From: Ixodes scapularis
Lineage: Eukaryota > Arthropoda > Arachnida > Ixodida > Ixodidae
Assembly: GCF_016920785.2 (NCBI RefSeq)
Contig: NW_024609880.1
Location: forward strand, 47,330,296 to 47,394,295
Reading direction: 5' to 3'
Length of the DNA stretch: 64,000 nucleotides
A model generated the notes under the pieces. That model saw nothing but the letters and a program-made list of their open reading frames with translations, made no database searches and was not told the origin of the DNA. Shown here one piece after another: positions 13,101-24,840 of this stretch. Made by a program: the position numbers and the translations under genes. Position 1 is the stretch's first letter. Each line of letters starts with the position of its first letter.

Positions 13101-13825
13101 AGACAGGTGGGGAAACGAGAGCCAAATGAGCGACCGGATTGTGTCCCCCTCGGTTTTTTCTTTCTCTGTGGCGCCATCTTTGTGAAGCATCGCGAACTCT
13201 CACTCCGGGTGGGCGACCGGAGGCGACCGGCTAAACTGACGGAGATGGTTTCTCGTAAATTTTCAATGCAGGACTGTCGTGCTCTTGGTTCATTTTGCGC
13301 ACTCTCCCATAGAGTTACACGAAAATCCGATTCCGATTTTTTTTTCCTCTCGCCGCAGCGCCATCTGTCGCTAATCGGGGATGCCCGCAAGCAGACGACT
13401 ACACAATCCGGTCACGGCGCTGCGGTAGGCTTCTATGGGTAGGGAGCAGGGTGTAAGATAGACAGGTGGGGAAACGGCCCATAGAAACCTACCGCAGCGC
13501 CGTGACCGGATTGTGTACTCGTCTGCTTGCGGGTGGCTTGCGGGTACCCCCGATTTGCGACAGATGGCGCTGCGGCGAGAAGAAAAAAATTGGAATCGAA
13601 TTTGCATGGAACTCTATGGGAGAGTGCGCAAAATAAACTGAGAGCACGACAGTCCTCCATTGAAAATCCACGAGAAACCTTCTCCATCAGTTTAACCGGT
13701 CGCCAGCGTTCGCCCTCCTGGACTGAGAGTTCGCGGTGCTCAACATAGATGGCGCCACAGAGAAAGAGAAAACCGAGGGGGACACAATGCGGTCACTCAT
13801 TTGGCTCTCGTTTCCCCACCTGTCT
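13101..13825. repeat. Near-perfect foldback, arms about 340 bp
   Basis: AGACAGGTGGGGAAACGAGA at the left is matched by TCTCGTTTCCCCACCTGTCT at the right. The loop (13441-13477) itself carries a third copy of GACAGGTGGGGAAACG. A fourth occurs at 14389-14410. Confidence 0.8.
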
Positions 13826-14410
13826 ATCTTACACCCTGGTAGGAAGGCTCTAGTGAGGGTGGGCGAAACTCAAAACCTGGAGAGCGTTTGCAATTTAATG
13901 GCGGCGCCTGAGGGAGAGGATTCGAGAAGGATATGCACCAATGTTGCCTGCATGAGAGCAGGCGCCCGCTGTGTTGCAACTCTGTTGCTCCATGCTCCTT
14001 TCCTCCTCTCTCCTCCCATTGCAAGCAACGAACGCCTTGGCGCAGCCTCTTTCGCTTCCTTCTCGCTCCGAGAATTGCAAACGTCGAGAGGAGAAAGCAG
14101 GGTTGCCAGACAAGCAGCAACGTCCAAGATGGCGGAATTTACCATTTTTCGCGTTTAAAAAATACTTAACCTATCGCAACAAATCTGATGGCTATGAAAA
14201 AGTAATCATTTATACATTTTGTAAATTATTCAAGCACCTTAATGGGCGTCTATAACCTGAGTCAGGAAAGAAAACGACCCTTTGCCCCATAGACTCCCAG
14301 CAAAATTTAGCAATTAAATGGCGTCCATGTCCCGTGATCCCCGATCTAGGAGTTGCACCCACCCTCACTTGAGCCTCCCTATCTATGGGCCGTTTCCCCA
14401 CCTGTCTATC

Positions 14411-15024
14411 TTAAGGCCCATACGCACATTCGCGTTTGAGCGCGGTGCGTTCCGTAGCGGCAAGCGGACGCGTTGCGTTGCGAAGACCGCTTGCGCCAAA
14501 CTTGTACGCACAGTTGCGTTGACACGCAGTCAACCGCAGTCAAGAGCCAATAAGAACGCGCTATCGTCGCTAGTGGCTCACCAATAGTAAGCGAAATCCA
14601 AGGCAACATGGCGGCGCACGGCGACAGCGTCGAAGCGTTCGATCTTGGGACAATCTCGCCGGCTTCCCCGACGTTTTGTAAAGCTTGAACCATCGCAGCC
14701 TTGGAAAATACAGTCTCCACCGCTCCCCAAAACGAGAAAGCAAGCACTGCCAGTCTGCGACCGGCGAACCGGATACGTCTCGCCGAGTCGGCCGGGTGGG
14801 GCGAGCGAACACGTCACCCCTCTCCTCTTTCGGCTTCTGATTGGTCGAACGCGCCCGAACGCACCACAACGCTTCGGAAAGTTGAACGAGTCTCTACTCG
14901 CTTGCGTCGCGCTACCGAGCGTTGCGGGAAGGCGCGCGTCGGTCCGCGAGCGACTGCGCCTGGCCGCAAGGACTCCGCAACGCACTCAAACGCGTTCAAA
15001 CGCGAATGTGCGTATGGCGCTTTA
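14411..15024. mobile_element. MITE with long inverted ends, about 614 bp
   Basis: TTAAGGCCCATACGCACATT and CGCGTTTGA at the left; TCAAACGCG and AATGTGCGTATGGCGC at the right. GC-rich, with many GCGTTGCG motifs; open frames inside it are compositional. Confidence 0.65.
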
Positions 15025-15978
15025 CACCCTGCACTGGTGCGAGCGTTAACCCAGGCCACTCGCTGCGCTCCCCGCCGCTTCGCGGCGGCAGTCTGCGGCG
15101 GCTCACTACAAAAACTTTAACTTACCCGTACACGCCGCTTCGCGGCGGCCGGATTCGCTAAAAGGAGCCTCACCGCCATTTTCTCTAAACTGGGTTTCTC
15201 TATGAAGGGATTCGACAAACTGGGGTCGGTAAAACGGCTTTCGATAAAACGATCGCTTCTCTAAACCGCATGCCTTCGGCACGGGGTTAGGAAATGGGGA
15301 AGAGGGAATAAAAATTTGGTTGGGGCTAGTTAGTTCATATCGATTAAAAGGCTAACAGGCGCGAACAAACAGGACGAAAAAAGACACAGGTACGACACGG
15401 ACAGGGCCTGGGAAAACTGGAAACCGGTCGAGGACGTGGAGAGAGGGAGGCGAGCCAGGCCGGGAAATTGGGAAAAGACGAGTCTCTTCGAGGGGGAGGG
15501 GGGAAGCGAGTCGAAGGGTGAGGACGGGTTTTTGGGAGGCCAGGAGAGGAAAGGCGGGAATGTGATCGCGACGTGCGCTGTGAAACGAGAGAGCCGAGGC
15601 AGGAACGCAAGCTGAAGGCGTGCATCGACGGACATCCGCGAAAGACCGATTAGCCGCATCCTGAGCCTCCTCGGTAGAACCTGCCCGTCGAACCAGAGCT
15701 ACGTCGATGACCGGCCCTTGCAGATCCCCTCTCCAGAGACCCCTACGACGGGACACCGAGAACATGCCGGGCGAGAGGTGAGCAACAGGCGGCCCCTGCA
15801 CCGATATTAGCATGCGGATTATTCCGCTAAGACTAAATATAGTTTCATGTTCAAGGCCACACCTACAGATAAAGAATACCTAGTCTATTCCACCGTGAAT
15901 TCATGTTTCTCGCTTCTCCTCTCCTCAGCGTGGACGCACCACGCAGTATTTGTGCTGCCTCTACTGGGGTCGTCACAA

Positions 15979-16139
15979 TAGGGAGTTTTCGTAGACCGCG
16001 TTTCCCCCTCCGCTAAGCCCTCCGCAACGAAGATGCCGCTACTGCGCCTGCGCGCCAATGGCCTTGACTGTAGAGTTCCGGGTATCGTAGCGGGTTGCGG
16101 AGAGCGTGACGGCGAAAACGGATCTACGAAAACTCCCTA
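15979..16139. mobile_element. MITE, 161 bp, TA-bounded
   Basis: TAGGGAGTTTTCGTAGA at the left and TCTACGAAAACTCCCTA at the right form perfect 17-bp inverted ends. The interior is partly self-complementary (CCGCTAAGCCCTCCGCAACG opposite CGGGTTGCGGAGAGCG). Confidence 0.75.
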
Positions 16140-16498
16140 ATATGTGCGTTAGGCCTAGCAGCGGTTTTCGCGGGTATGCCATGGGCTGCTTACTTTTAGC
16201 AGGCCGGTCTCGGCGAGCGCCTGGAGAGGGCTGCTCGCGTGTCCGACTTGCAGACGAGCCGGCCGAGTTACCGGCGACGCAGGGAGTCCAACACCCCTGT
16301 GGGGCGGCTCCAGGGGTTGGCGCCGGTGTTGGCCGGGCGGCTGTCTTTACGAAAGCGAGTCTTGACGTGCCCCAGCTTGAGGTCCAGCTTGCAACCGAGC
16401 AGAGTGAGCACCCTGTCGATCGAAGACATGATGGTCTGTGCCGCTAGTCTGGCTCAATCTCTGACGATGGTACACGTAGCAGAGCGCGTTGAAAACTA

Positions 16499-17028
16499 CA
16501 GAATACACAGAAAGAATAAAACACATGAAGGACGAACACAGACGCACACAGTTCTTTCAATGAGCAACGAACATTTATATAATGCCCATGTCACTACGAC
16601 CGTGAACTTCAAAGAATTGAAGGAAAGAGAGCAAAAAATTAAACGTAAATGCTCAAATTTAAATTAAAATAAAATAAAACTAAATTGCTTGAAAATTTTA
16701 AAAGTCCAAATTAAAACGATAGGACATTTATGGAAATTAACCCTTGAATAAGGAGGAAAAGGACGAACAAAAAATGAAATTGACCCTTGAATAAAGGGGA
16801 AAAGGAAGAAGAAAAGAAAGGAAATTAGCCCCCGAAAACGGGGAAAAGGAAGAAGAAAAGAAAGGTTAATAATTGATCAAAACTGCCTTTTCGATAACTT
16901 TGGCGCGAGGAACTCCAGCTCTTTTGACGATAACACCAGAGAAGGCTCAGAAACATTGTTCGCGGCGTATTTGATCTTAAACGCCTCAATGATTTCTCGC
17001 CCACACTTATCTCTGGGTGTTTCAAGCA
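16499..17028. repeat. Penelope-like element, left inverted arm
   Basis: Pairs with 17731-18299 in inverted orientation, covering the ORF C-terminus and the whole 3' tail. It includes three roughly 48-bp tandem units (about 16735-16870) built on AA-TT-CCC-GAATAA and GGGGAAAAGGAAG blocks. Confidence 0.88.
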
Positions 17029-17743
17029 CAGTGGTGTTTTCAAAGTTTTGGGTGCATTCGTGGCAGGTACGGGCATGCACGACTATGGGGTGAAATGAGT
17101 CCGATGATGCCTTGGTGACTTCTAAATGGTACTCCCTGAGGCGAACATTTAGGGATCTTCCAGTTTGGCCGATGTATTGACCTCCGCAGATCAGTGGAAT
17201 TGAATAGATTGGCTTCTCTTTACATTTTACATATTTGTTGAAGTGCTTGATGGCGCATTGGGGTGGTCGACTCTCGTTGTTCACCCTCTGGCACATTTGC
17301 TTTAACCTCATTCTGCAAGTGAAGACCACCTTCGTGTCAAACCGAGCAGCAAGAGTCTTCAGCCGGTGGGCGGTGTTGTGCACGTATGGAATGCATACTC
17401 GTGAATGATCATTTTGTTTCAATGGAAGACGGATGGGGCCCGTGATGAGGCGCTGAAGAGTTGTACGGAGGAGGTCGGCTGGATAACCTGCTTGGAGCAG
17501 GCGGTCATGCTGTCGCAGGACACTTTCTGATGAGAAGTGTGAACAGGATTTCGAGCGAGAAGAGGCAAATAAGGTTCGAATGATTCTAAGCTTTACCGAC
17601 TTAGAATGGTTACTGCCAAACGGAAGAACGGGTTTTTTGGATCGTTGCTGGAAACTCCAGCATAGACCTTGAGGATGAAGATGAAGTTTTAAATCCAGAT
17701 ACTGTAGACCTTCATCTGTTGGTTGAAACTGCTTGAAACACAC
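16877..17743 (-). mobile_element. Penelope-like element ORF fragment (RT C-terminus plus GIY-YIG endonuclease)
   Basis: An open frame of 288 codons. Its start keeps the RT-distal block (LQYLDL, CWSF, K-PVLPFGSNHSK-VK), then a Cys/His linker (C-E-C), then the GIY-YIG nuclease landmarks YSIPL-CGG-YIGQTGR-LNVRLREY and HARTCHEC. Order and spacing are those of Penelope-like elements, which reverse-transcribe at telomere-like or cut sites. The catalytic RT domain is missing (5' truncation at the inverted junction near 17731), so the copy is not autonomous. The ORF ends at TGA near 16877. Confidence 0.9.
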
Positions 17744-18299
17744 AGAGATAAGTGTGGGCGAGAAATCATTGAGGCGTTTAAGGTCAAATACGCCACTAAC
17801 AATGTTTCTGAGCCTTCTCTGGTGTTATCGCCAAAAGAGCTGGAGTTCCTCGCGCCAGAGTTATCGAAAAGCCAGTTTTGATCAGAGAGAGAAAATAGAT
17901 CTTTATTAAAATAAAACGTTCAATCAATTATCAACCTTTCTTTTTTTCTTCCTTTTCCCCGTTTTCAGGGGCTAATTTTCTTTCTTTTCTTCTTCCTTTT
18001 CCCCTTTATTCAGGGGTCAATTTTCTTTTTGTTCTTTTTTTTCCCATTTATTCAGGGGTTAATTTCCATAAATGTCCTATCGTTTTAATTTGGTCTTTTG
18101 AAATTTTCGAGCAATTTAGTTTTATTTTATTTTATTTTAAATTTGAGCATTTACGTTTAATTTTTTGCTCTCTTTCTTTCAATTCTTTGAAGTTCACGGT
18201 CGTAGTGTCATAGGCATTTCATAAATGTTAGTTGCTCATTGAAGAACTGTGTGCGTCTGTGTTCGTCCTTCATGTGTTTTATTCTTTCTGTGTATTCTG
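17731..18299. repeat. Penelope-like element, right inverted arm
   Basis: Reverse complement of the left arm, ending in tgtgtattctg opposite cagaatacaca at 16498. Divergence between arms is small but visible, so the duplication is not a recent assembly artefact by itself. Confidence 0.88.
17747..17881 (+). pseudogene. Inverted duplicate of the Penelope-like ORF C-terminus
   Basis: On the opposite strand to the main copy, 45 codons read DKCGREIIEAFKVKYATNNV through LSKSQF and TGA, differing from the main copy at a few residues (e.g. K/R, A/T, S/P). It belongs to the right arm of the inverted structure and lacks any start. Confidence 0.85.
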
Positions 18300-18623
18300 A
18301 AGATGGTAAAGACAGGTCTTACGCCCAGCTGGCTTCTTCCTTTTTTCGACGAAACATACATAAAAAAAAAAAAATATCGTGACGTGTTTTCTGAAGTTAC
18401 TGAAAAGTTGGGGTGAAATTATAGTAACTTGAGCATGTGCGAGTGCCCAATGTACCTCAACTTGTTAAACCTACAAACAGCGCTATGTTTCTATACTTCG
18501 TCTTCTTGTCCTCCGTTTTCTTTTTAAACTATGTTAAGATTACGGCTTGTGTCTGTTTTGATATTCAAAATAAGTTTACCATTTTCTTTGTGACAACTTG
18601 CATTCGCATTTTCTCTTACGTAG

Positions 18624-18775
18624 ATCAGTGGCGTCACTAGGGTCAACAGAACCCGGGGCGATGGACCGCCGCTACTTCCCCCCCCCCCCCCCCCCCCCTT
18701 CTCCCCGCTCTCGTGGCCCGCCGCAACACCCCCCTGAGCGCAGCACCCAGTGCGGACCCCCCCCCCCCCCCCCTC
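18624..18775. repeat. Transposon-like end and poly-C tracts
   Basis: AGTGGCGTCACTAGGG begins a C-rich stretch with C runs at about 18679-18698 and 18759-18773. The matching right end was not found. The proline-rich open frame here is produced by the C runs. Confidence 0.4.
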
Positions 18776-19089
18776 CTATACTCCGACTCACTAAAACCGT
18801 GCAGTACAGCCAAAGGTACAGGGAGAGAGCGGATGCCAATTTGTTTAAGAGGAGGGAAAGGTGGAACAAAAAAGAAGGGCTGGGATTCTCTCGCTCCTCC
18901 TTTTCCTCCTCTTGAACAGGTCGGGATACACAATCTCCTCTGTAGCTTTGGCTGTACTGCAAGGTTTGGTGAGACGGATGCCATGTTCCAAAATTTACTC
19001 GATCCTACTCCAGAATAAGGGTTTTGAACCTTGGCAATCTAAAACCTACCCGCGTGCAGCGTTTTTCAATCTGTGTTGTCACGTGACAC

Positions 19090-19179
19090 CAGGGCCGTAA
19101 CCAGGGGGGGGGGGGTTAGGGGGTTCTGACCCCCCCCCCCCCCCCCCCCCCCCGAAATTTTTTTCTGGGTACGGCCCTG
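19090..19179. mobile_element. Mini foldback with G/C homopolymers, 90 bp
   Basis: CAGGGCCGTAACCAGG at the left and CTGGGTACGGCCCTG at the right, with a G run pairing to a C run in between. No coding capacity. Confidence 0.65.
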
Positions 19180-20044
19180 GTCGGTGCACTTGCAGCCAGC
19201 CGATTTTAGTCTCCACCTCTGCGCACACGAGGTGGCGCCGGTCGGCTACCGGATACCAAACCGGGACCAGTTCTCCGGTTTGCTATAACTCTCCATTATA
19301 CACTCCGCGCGACGCGACTGGCGCGCCGCCGCGCGGCCGCTACCGAAGGTAGGCAGTGAGAACCCCAGAGAAAACGAAACCGAAACCACGCCGCGTACGT
19401 TGGTACGCGTTGAAGTCGGATCGGTGCGGTTGCGCTGGGTTCACAGCATGAAGAGCTGCCTGTGCTGCGTCATTAAGTGCTTCAATAGTTATGCGTCGTA
19501 TCTCGTGGGGACAAAGTTTCACAGTTTTTCATCTTGCCGATGTTTTGTGGGACAGCGACAACGATGGAGCCGTGCCGTACGACGCGAGAAATTTGGTCTC
19601 TCGATCATGTCTGCCACTGTGTCGGCACGGCTGACATATTCTACACTGCCGCTTTGCGCTCTGCGTTTGTTTTCGTACCAGTAACGCCTACATGTGTCAG
19701 CGCCGATGGGACGAACTGAAATGCCATCCCACACTCGCGGGTATGCAGTGCCAATTTCGTTGGAGGAATGCCCTCCAAAGAAGTTTCGTCCCCATCGTAC
19801 GTGTCGATGATATTTCCGGACAAGTATGGCACGCAATCTGTACTTCATGAAGAAAGATTCGAACGGTAAAAAAGTGACAAATATAAATCTAAAGAAAACA
19901 ACAATGAAACTCGAAATCACTGGAGAATTGACGTTTGAGTATGGAAGTGTATGTGGTGTGCTTTCTTTCTTGATCAGCCTCCTTTTGGATGATGAAACGC
20001 TGACATCCCGAGTTCTGTAGACAACAATTTTTTTTTCCAGGCTT

Positions 20045-20665
20045 TAGAGCCAACTATCGCAAAGTGGTTCGAACTGGGAGTACCGTCCACTGGTCCCTTC
20101 CTACCTGTAAAGTGTGCACCTCCCACGATGAGTGATATTATATGACAGCCTTTGACGGTCAAAGCCAGTTCCCATTTAGTTACGCCGCCACAGGTTTCGC
20201 TATGCCAACTCTTTTTGTTATAATAAGTGTTGTGCCAAGTGACGGTTATGTCAAAGTACCTGTGCGCCGAAAATCAGCACCTCGCACAACAGGTTATTAC
20301 ACAACAGCTGACCGCAAAAGCCCTTGGCGGCCAAACCCTCTGTTGGCCGACAACTTTGTTTTCCTCGGCTTTGGAACCACCTTTCGTAAAGTTGCTTCAA
20401 TTGGGAGTACAGTCCACTAGCCCCTTCCTACCGGTAAAGTCTCCACCTCCCACGACGAATGGTATTCTCTTGACAGACCTTTCATGGTCAAAACCGGTTA
20501 CCATTGAGTTACGCCGCCCAAACCAAATTTCCACCTGGTTTCCCTTTGCCACCTTTTTTTGGTATAATAAGTGCTGTATCATGTTACTGTCAAGTCCGAG
20601 CACCTGCGTGCCCAAATCTGCACTTCCCAGAGCCCGGTTATAACACAACATTTTGGGTCCAATAT
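20045..20665. repeat. Diverged tandem duplication, period about 327 bp
   Basis: TGGGAGTACCGTCCACTGGT at 20075 recurs as TGGGAGTACAGTCCACTAGC at 20402, followed by matching CCTCCCACGA, GGTCAAA, TTACGCCGCC, TATAATAAGTG and AACACAACA blocks. Two copies, no coding signal. Confidence 0.7.
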
Positions 20666-21236
20666 TGAATATCCCGTACAGCTTTATTTCTTTATTCGTT
20701 AGAAACATAACTTTCACACCTGCTGTCTTAATGAAACTTGGCACACTTCGTGCACAAACTTAGTGAACATCTCACTCGCCTCCAATATTATCGTTCCAAC
20801 AGTCCTACGTTTACAGCGACGAGCGGAATTTCCCACTCAGAGCAATTATGGTGGCGCCGTCTTGCTTTTCGAGAAATTGCTCCAACTTCTTTTTCGGCCG
20901 CCAGCTGGAGAAATTACCCCTATATAAGTGGAGACCATCTAGATGCCCTTCTACCCCAGCACTGATGCAACGTCACCCGCAACGTGTCGGCTCAAAAAGC
21001 AAAAGTTTCGTCCGTGCGCGCTTCCGCCGCCACAGCTTAGCATGCGAAAAGGCGCCGCAGACTGCTGAACGCGCCTCACTGTCGAACGCCAGCTCCTCCG
21101 CTAGCGGCGCTGCGCGCGTTTTTCAAAGCGCCCCCTATAGTTCCCGCACGGAGTGTATATGCAACCGATGCACATGATTCATAGGCGAAAATAAGACAAT
21201 ATACATTTTCAAAATGGCCGCCGTTGTCCCCGAAAC

Positions 21237-21287
21237 CCCCCCCCCCCCCCCCCCCCCCCCCCAAATTTTTTTCTGGGTACGGCCCTG
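21237..21287. repeat. Solo end of the G/C homopolymer mini-element
   Basis: A run of C followed by AAATTTTTTTCTGGGTACGG and CCCTG is the same as the right end of the element at 19090-19179. Confidence 0.6.
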
Positions 21288-21341
21288 CGTGACACGACCT
21301 GTCGGATTAATTAGGGCCAATTTGAGTAAGATTTGGAACAC

Positions 21342-21472
21342 AGCCGGAGTGGAAGCGGATCCGCGTTCGCAAAGCGGCGGCGAACGCCGGTTGCATAAAA
21401 ATCCAGCACAATTTCACGCGCACTCGAACCGCTTTGCGAACGCGGATTCGCTTCCAGTGTGAACGAGCGGTT
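21342..21472. repeat. Palindromic repeat, GGATCCGCGTTCGC family
   Basis: GGAAGCGGATCCGCGTTCGC near 21350 and GCGAACGCGGATTCGCTTCC near 21437 are inverted copies. The same family forms the longer palindrome at 37009-37195. Confidence 0.65.
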
Positions 21473-22889
21473 AGTGACATCACTGACGTAGATACCAGGG
21501 CGCATTTCCAACAGCGATGAAAAGCTGTCTCAAAATCATAAGACCTCCCCCCCCCCCCCCCCCCCGCACACACACACACGTTCACACATTTTTTTGTTTT
21601 TTTTTTTGTTTGAAGTTTGGAATTTGAATGCAGATAATGTTAGGCGATCTGCGAGTTCAGAAACGCAGATCTTCATTGGAACTTGGGCTCCCCATAGTGA
21701 CACTCACCAGCCTGTTCACAAGTATGTAATTGTATCGTTATGTGTGAAGATGTAGTGACATGTTATTCACGCAGAGAGAGTTCATTTGAACCAAGAAGAA
21801 CAATGGCGACCTCTACGCTGGGCGCCATTCTTGAAGCGGACTATGTGAACACATTTCCTACATTTTGTCTAAATTAGAGTAACTTCAAGAAAACTAACCT
21901 CGGCTACAAGATTGCACAGAAAAGAAAAAAAAAAAAAGTAGGATCGTCCGCACTACAATAAAGGGGAGAACACTTCTAAAGTCGCGTGCATACTATCGCG
22001 CAGGTGCATGCGAATGGGCGACCTTCCTTTCCCAAGACCCTGTCAGAGAAGCCCTCGCGCGAGCACCGGGAGTTAAACAATCGCGCGCGCCCAGAATACA
22101 TCCCACCGCGTGATGAAGCGTGTTGGGTCCGAGCCAAGGGTTTCAGACCCGAGCTCAGATCTACGCTGGTTTCCCGGGCAATGCGCGCTCCATTCTCACC
22201 GAGGAGCCCCCGGTGACGGTTGCGCGATGATCGGGCTTTCCCGCAATTCCCAAAGGGGTGCCATTTATTTCGAGGAAGCACCCTCAAGGTGCCAGACAAA
22301 GCAGACGGCACGAGAGGTCGAGGGACGAGGCACGTGACGTCACTTCTTCGCCATTGGTCCCCGCGTTTGACAGATGCCGTTGCGCAAACCGTTGCCTCAG
22401 CACGCCCCGCCTTCGCACACGCTCCAGAAAGTAGTCTGTCGCATATAACTTCCTAAATCTGTGATGATGATGTTCGGGGCGTGTAATATTACCGTTATTT
22501 TTTAACTCAAATCCGTTTCCTTCCCTTCGAAAAGAAAAAAAGAAAAAAAAGAAACGAGTTTAACGAATTTGTGGATGATGTTTTATTGACTTGACATCGC
22601 GGCGGAAGAACACCTTTTAAGTTACCGCCTGCGTTTGTGCGGGCATGCGCAGTGATCTTCTGAGGTTGGACTTGGATGTGAGAAAAAAGTGTTGAGCAAC
22701 TGTCACGTGAATGGACGTCACCGACACGGGTGTGCCTGGTTAGCTTGGAACTTCTCAGGCAAGAAGGAAGTCGACGGAGTTGTTTAGCCGTGTGTCCGGG
22801 TTAGTGGTGAGAAGCTTTCTTCCCAGAAAGGCCAAAGGTCTTACGGTGGCTTCGACGTCGGTCACGTGAATTGCTTACGACACTGCGTC

Positions 22890-22966
22890 ATGAATCTAAA
22901 CATCGACCGCCTGCGCTTCTGCGTCGGCGGCAGCGTCTTCGCTCACGGGCTCTATTGGATACTAAG
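22890..22966 (+). CDS. Possible first coding exon, membrane-protein-like N-terminus
   Basis: ATG followed by 25 codons and a GTGAGT donor. The peptide begins MNLNIDRLRF and continues into a hydrophobic stretch VGGSVFAHGLYWIL. Upstream DNA is GC-rich with CACGTG elements at 22704 and 22863, as at an active promoter. No matching second exon was found before RETREG. It may be a noncoding first exon or chance. Not recognised. Confidence 0.3.
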
Positions 22967-23155
22967 GTGAGTTTTTCCTGCGTTGAGCAGGGAAGATTTA
23001 TTCATATTAAAATTTTATATGTTCACATAACTGCGTGGTTTGTATACTACATAGGTTAATGAAGTGAGCTAAACTATATCCCGACTCTTTTGCGGCCATT
23101 TGTTCATTGGATCGTCATCTTCCCACATACTCTGTCATTATATTAGCAGCCTGTT

Positions 23156-23220
23156 GTTCGTGTATAAGCCGCACTTTCCGAAGTGTCTGTAGTTCGTGTA
23201 TAAGCCGCACTTTCCAAAGT
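23156..23220. repeat. 36-bp direct tandem duplication
   Basis: GTTCGTGTATAAGCCGCACT begins at 23156 and again at 23192, each followed by TTCC-AAGTG. Confidence 0.8.
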
Positions 23221-23386
23221 GAATGAATGATACAAATAAACGATGCCTAAGCCGTTCCTACGGGCTTCACATGTGCACACATTAAAAACAACAACAACAA
23301 GTGATGGCTATTTGATATGAACTGAAATGTCTGCTATGAGCCACCTCAATTTTTATTTCAACGAGTCTTCGTATACGCTACTTATA

Positions 23387-23423
<37 letters not shown>

Positions 23424-24604
23424 GCGAGTGTTTTAAACGTTGTAAACATTTTTTTTTTATTGTTTTGAGATTAATTGACATTCGTTTTTAATTTGTCGTA
23501 CTTTCCAACGTAGACGAGCCAATATTGGAAGTTCCTGTGGATAAGTTAAAAAAATATATATATTAGTTCCGGCAAATGAATCACTATTAAGCGCATATTA
23601 AAACATAAACACAGGTGCACACACACACTTTCTCGCGCGTACGCTCTCTCAACTTCCGAAAAAAAAAACAAACAAACTTAAATGCCTTTATAAAAGCTTC
23701 TTTTTTTCTTTTTACATTTTAGTGAGATTGATGGACAAATTTGTAATTTCACATGCTATAAATATGACATATTTTACAGCGTAAACGAACCAACATGAGG
23801 TGTGAATGGTTTCGACAAACTAAACTTGGCATTAAAAGCCTTCGAAATGAAGAACACTAATTTAACAGCGCGCATAACGCAACATGTCGGTGCTATTTCC
23901 ATGTGAGTTTATAACTCACGCTAAGCAAAATCTATGTTACCACCTGACGACAGCCAGCAAAAGAGCAGATCACGCACGCTACCTCCAGGCCAGAGGCGTT
24001 GTTGCATATGGTGTTGCCTCAGATATATGCAGCTTGCCAAATAGCGGCAGTGGGCAAACGTTCGAAATGAGATGGTAACGCAACACGTCAAGAGCATAAA
24101 GATGTTCAGCGCCTGTGGTTGCGTTAGCGCACCGAACATTTCGAAATTTCATGCTCCACTGACACATGCAGTAACAAAAGTTCTGAGCGCGCGGTGGAAC
24201 AAAAAGAACATTCTCACGCGATTTTGCGTGAAACTTTCTTTGTCCTCAGGCGTAAATACACAAGTACTTGCGTAGAACGTACAATTGTACTTCTTCCTGC
24301 AATCGCGTGGACGAACGTGCCACACACGACGTTATCATTTCGTCAGATCCCAACAGTAAACATGATTGCCGTTTCTTCCGTGTTGTCGCTTTTTTTTTTT
24401 TTTCGGCCAAGATTTGTTGCCGATGAGACAAGAAAAACAAATATCGGCGCAACAAAAGAAGCGGGTGGCGAGCGCGTAACGGCGCATATTTTTCCGGTAT
24501 GCGCTCCCTCGTTTGGTGCCAACAGCAACAGAGTCAGGTGACGCCATGATCATATGGTGCTAGTGACGTCAGACGACGTCACGCGAAAGGGGATGAAAAT
24601 AAAC

Positions 24605-24840
24605 ATGGCGGCCGCTGCGAGCCAGGCGCGCAAGCTATTCGCTTGGTCTCGCAATTTCTTGCATGGTGCGTTCGCGAAGGTGGCCGATACGACGCAGCGA
24701 CACGACCACGAGAGGGACTCGACCTTCCTGCGTCTGTTCGGACCTTTCGAGGCCTACCTGGTGTCCATTCAAAGCCTACTCATCTGGGAGAGACCCTACC
24801 TGAGCGCCGTAGCTTTAGTGGCAGTCAACATCTTTTTCTG
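24605..24840 (+). CDS. RETREG: RETREG coding exon 1
   Basis: Encodes residues 1-78 plus two bases of W79: a basic amphipathic N-terminus, then the start of the first membrane hairpin with LLIWERP. The donor is GTGAGT at 24841. CACGTG/TGACGTCA-like elements occur just upstream (24540-24590), in line with a promoter there, but no TATA box is evident. Confidence 0.93.

Larger units (their letters stand above)
10130..15290. repeat. Cluster of nested foldback elements
   Basis: Outer arms 10261-10500 and 15053-15287 are inverted copies (GCGGTTTAGAGAAG, ACGGGTAAAT, GCAGACTGCCGCCGC). Inside are further inverted pairs: 10140-10230 with 11560-11660; 11684-11715 with 13010-13046; 12295-12420 with 12880-13015; 13101-13440 with 13478-13825; 13840-13885 with 14325-14390; and 14411-14450 with 14985-15024. 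No coding region survives inspection. Confidence 0.75.
18300..24604. other. Intergenic, repeat-rich
   Basis: Apart from the mini-elements, the 327-bp duplication and the possible exon at 22890-22966, I see no gene. 22000-22440 is GC-rich and promoter-like (TGACGTCA-type motif at 22335). 22960-24500 is AT-rich with long A and T runs. Confidence 0.5.

Noticed and set aside
15352..15813. 153-codon minus-strand open frame
   Set aside because: Compositional, with equal-length overlapping frames; the plus strand shows ACAGGACGAAAAAAGACAC-type repeat sequence.
18643..19018. Proline- and glycine-rich open frames on both strands
   Set aside because: They are generated by C homopolymers and GC-rich repeat DNA.
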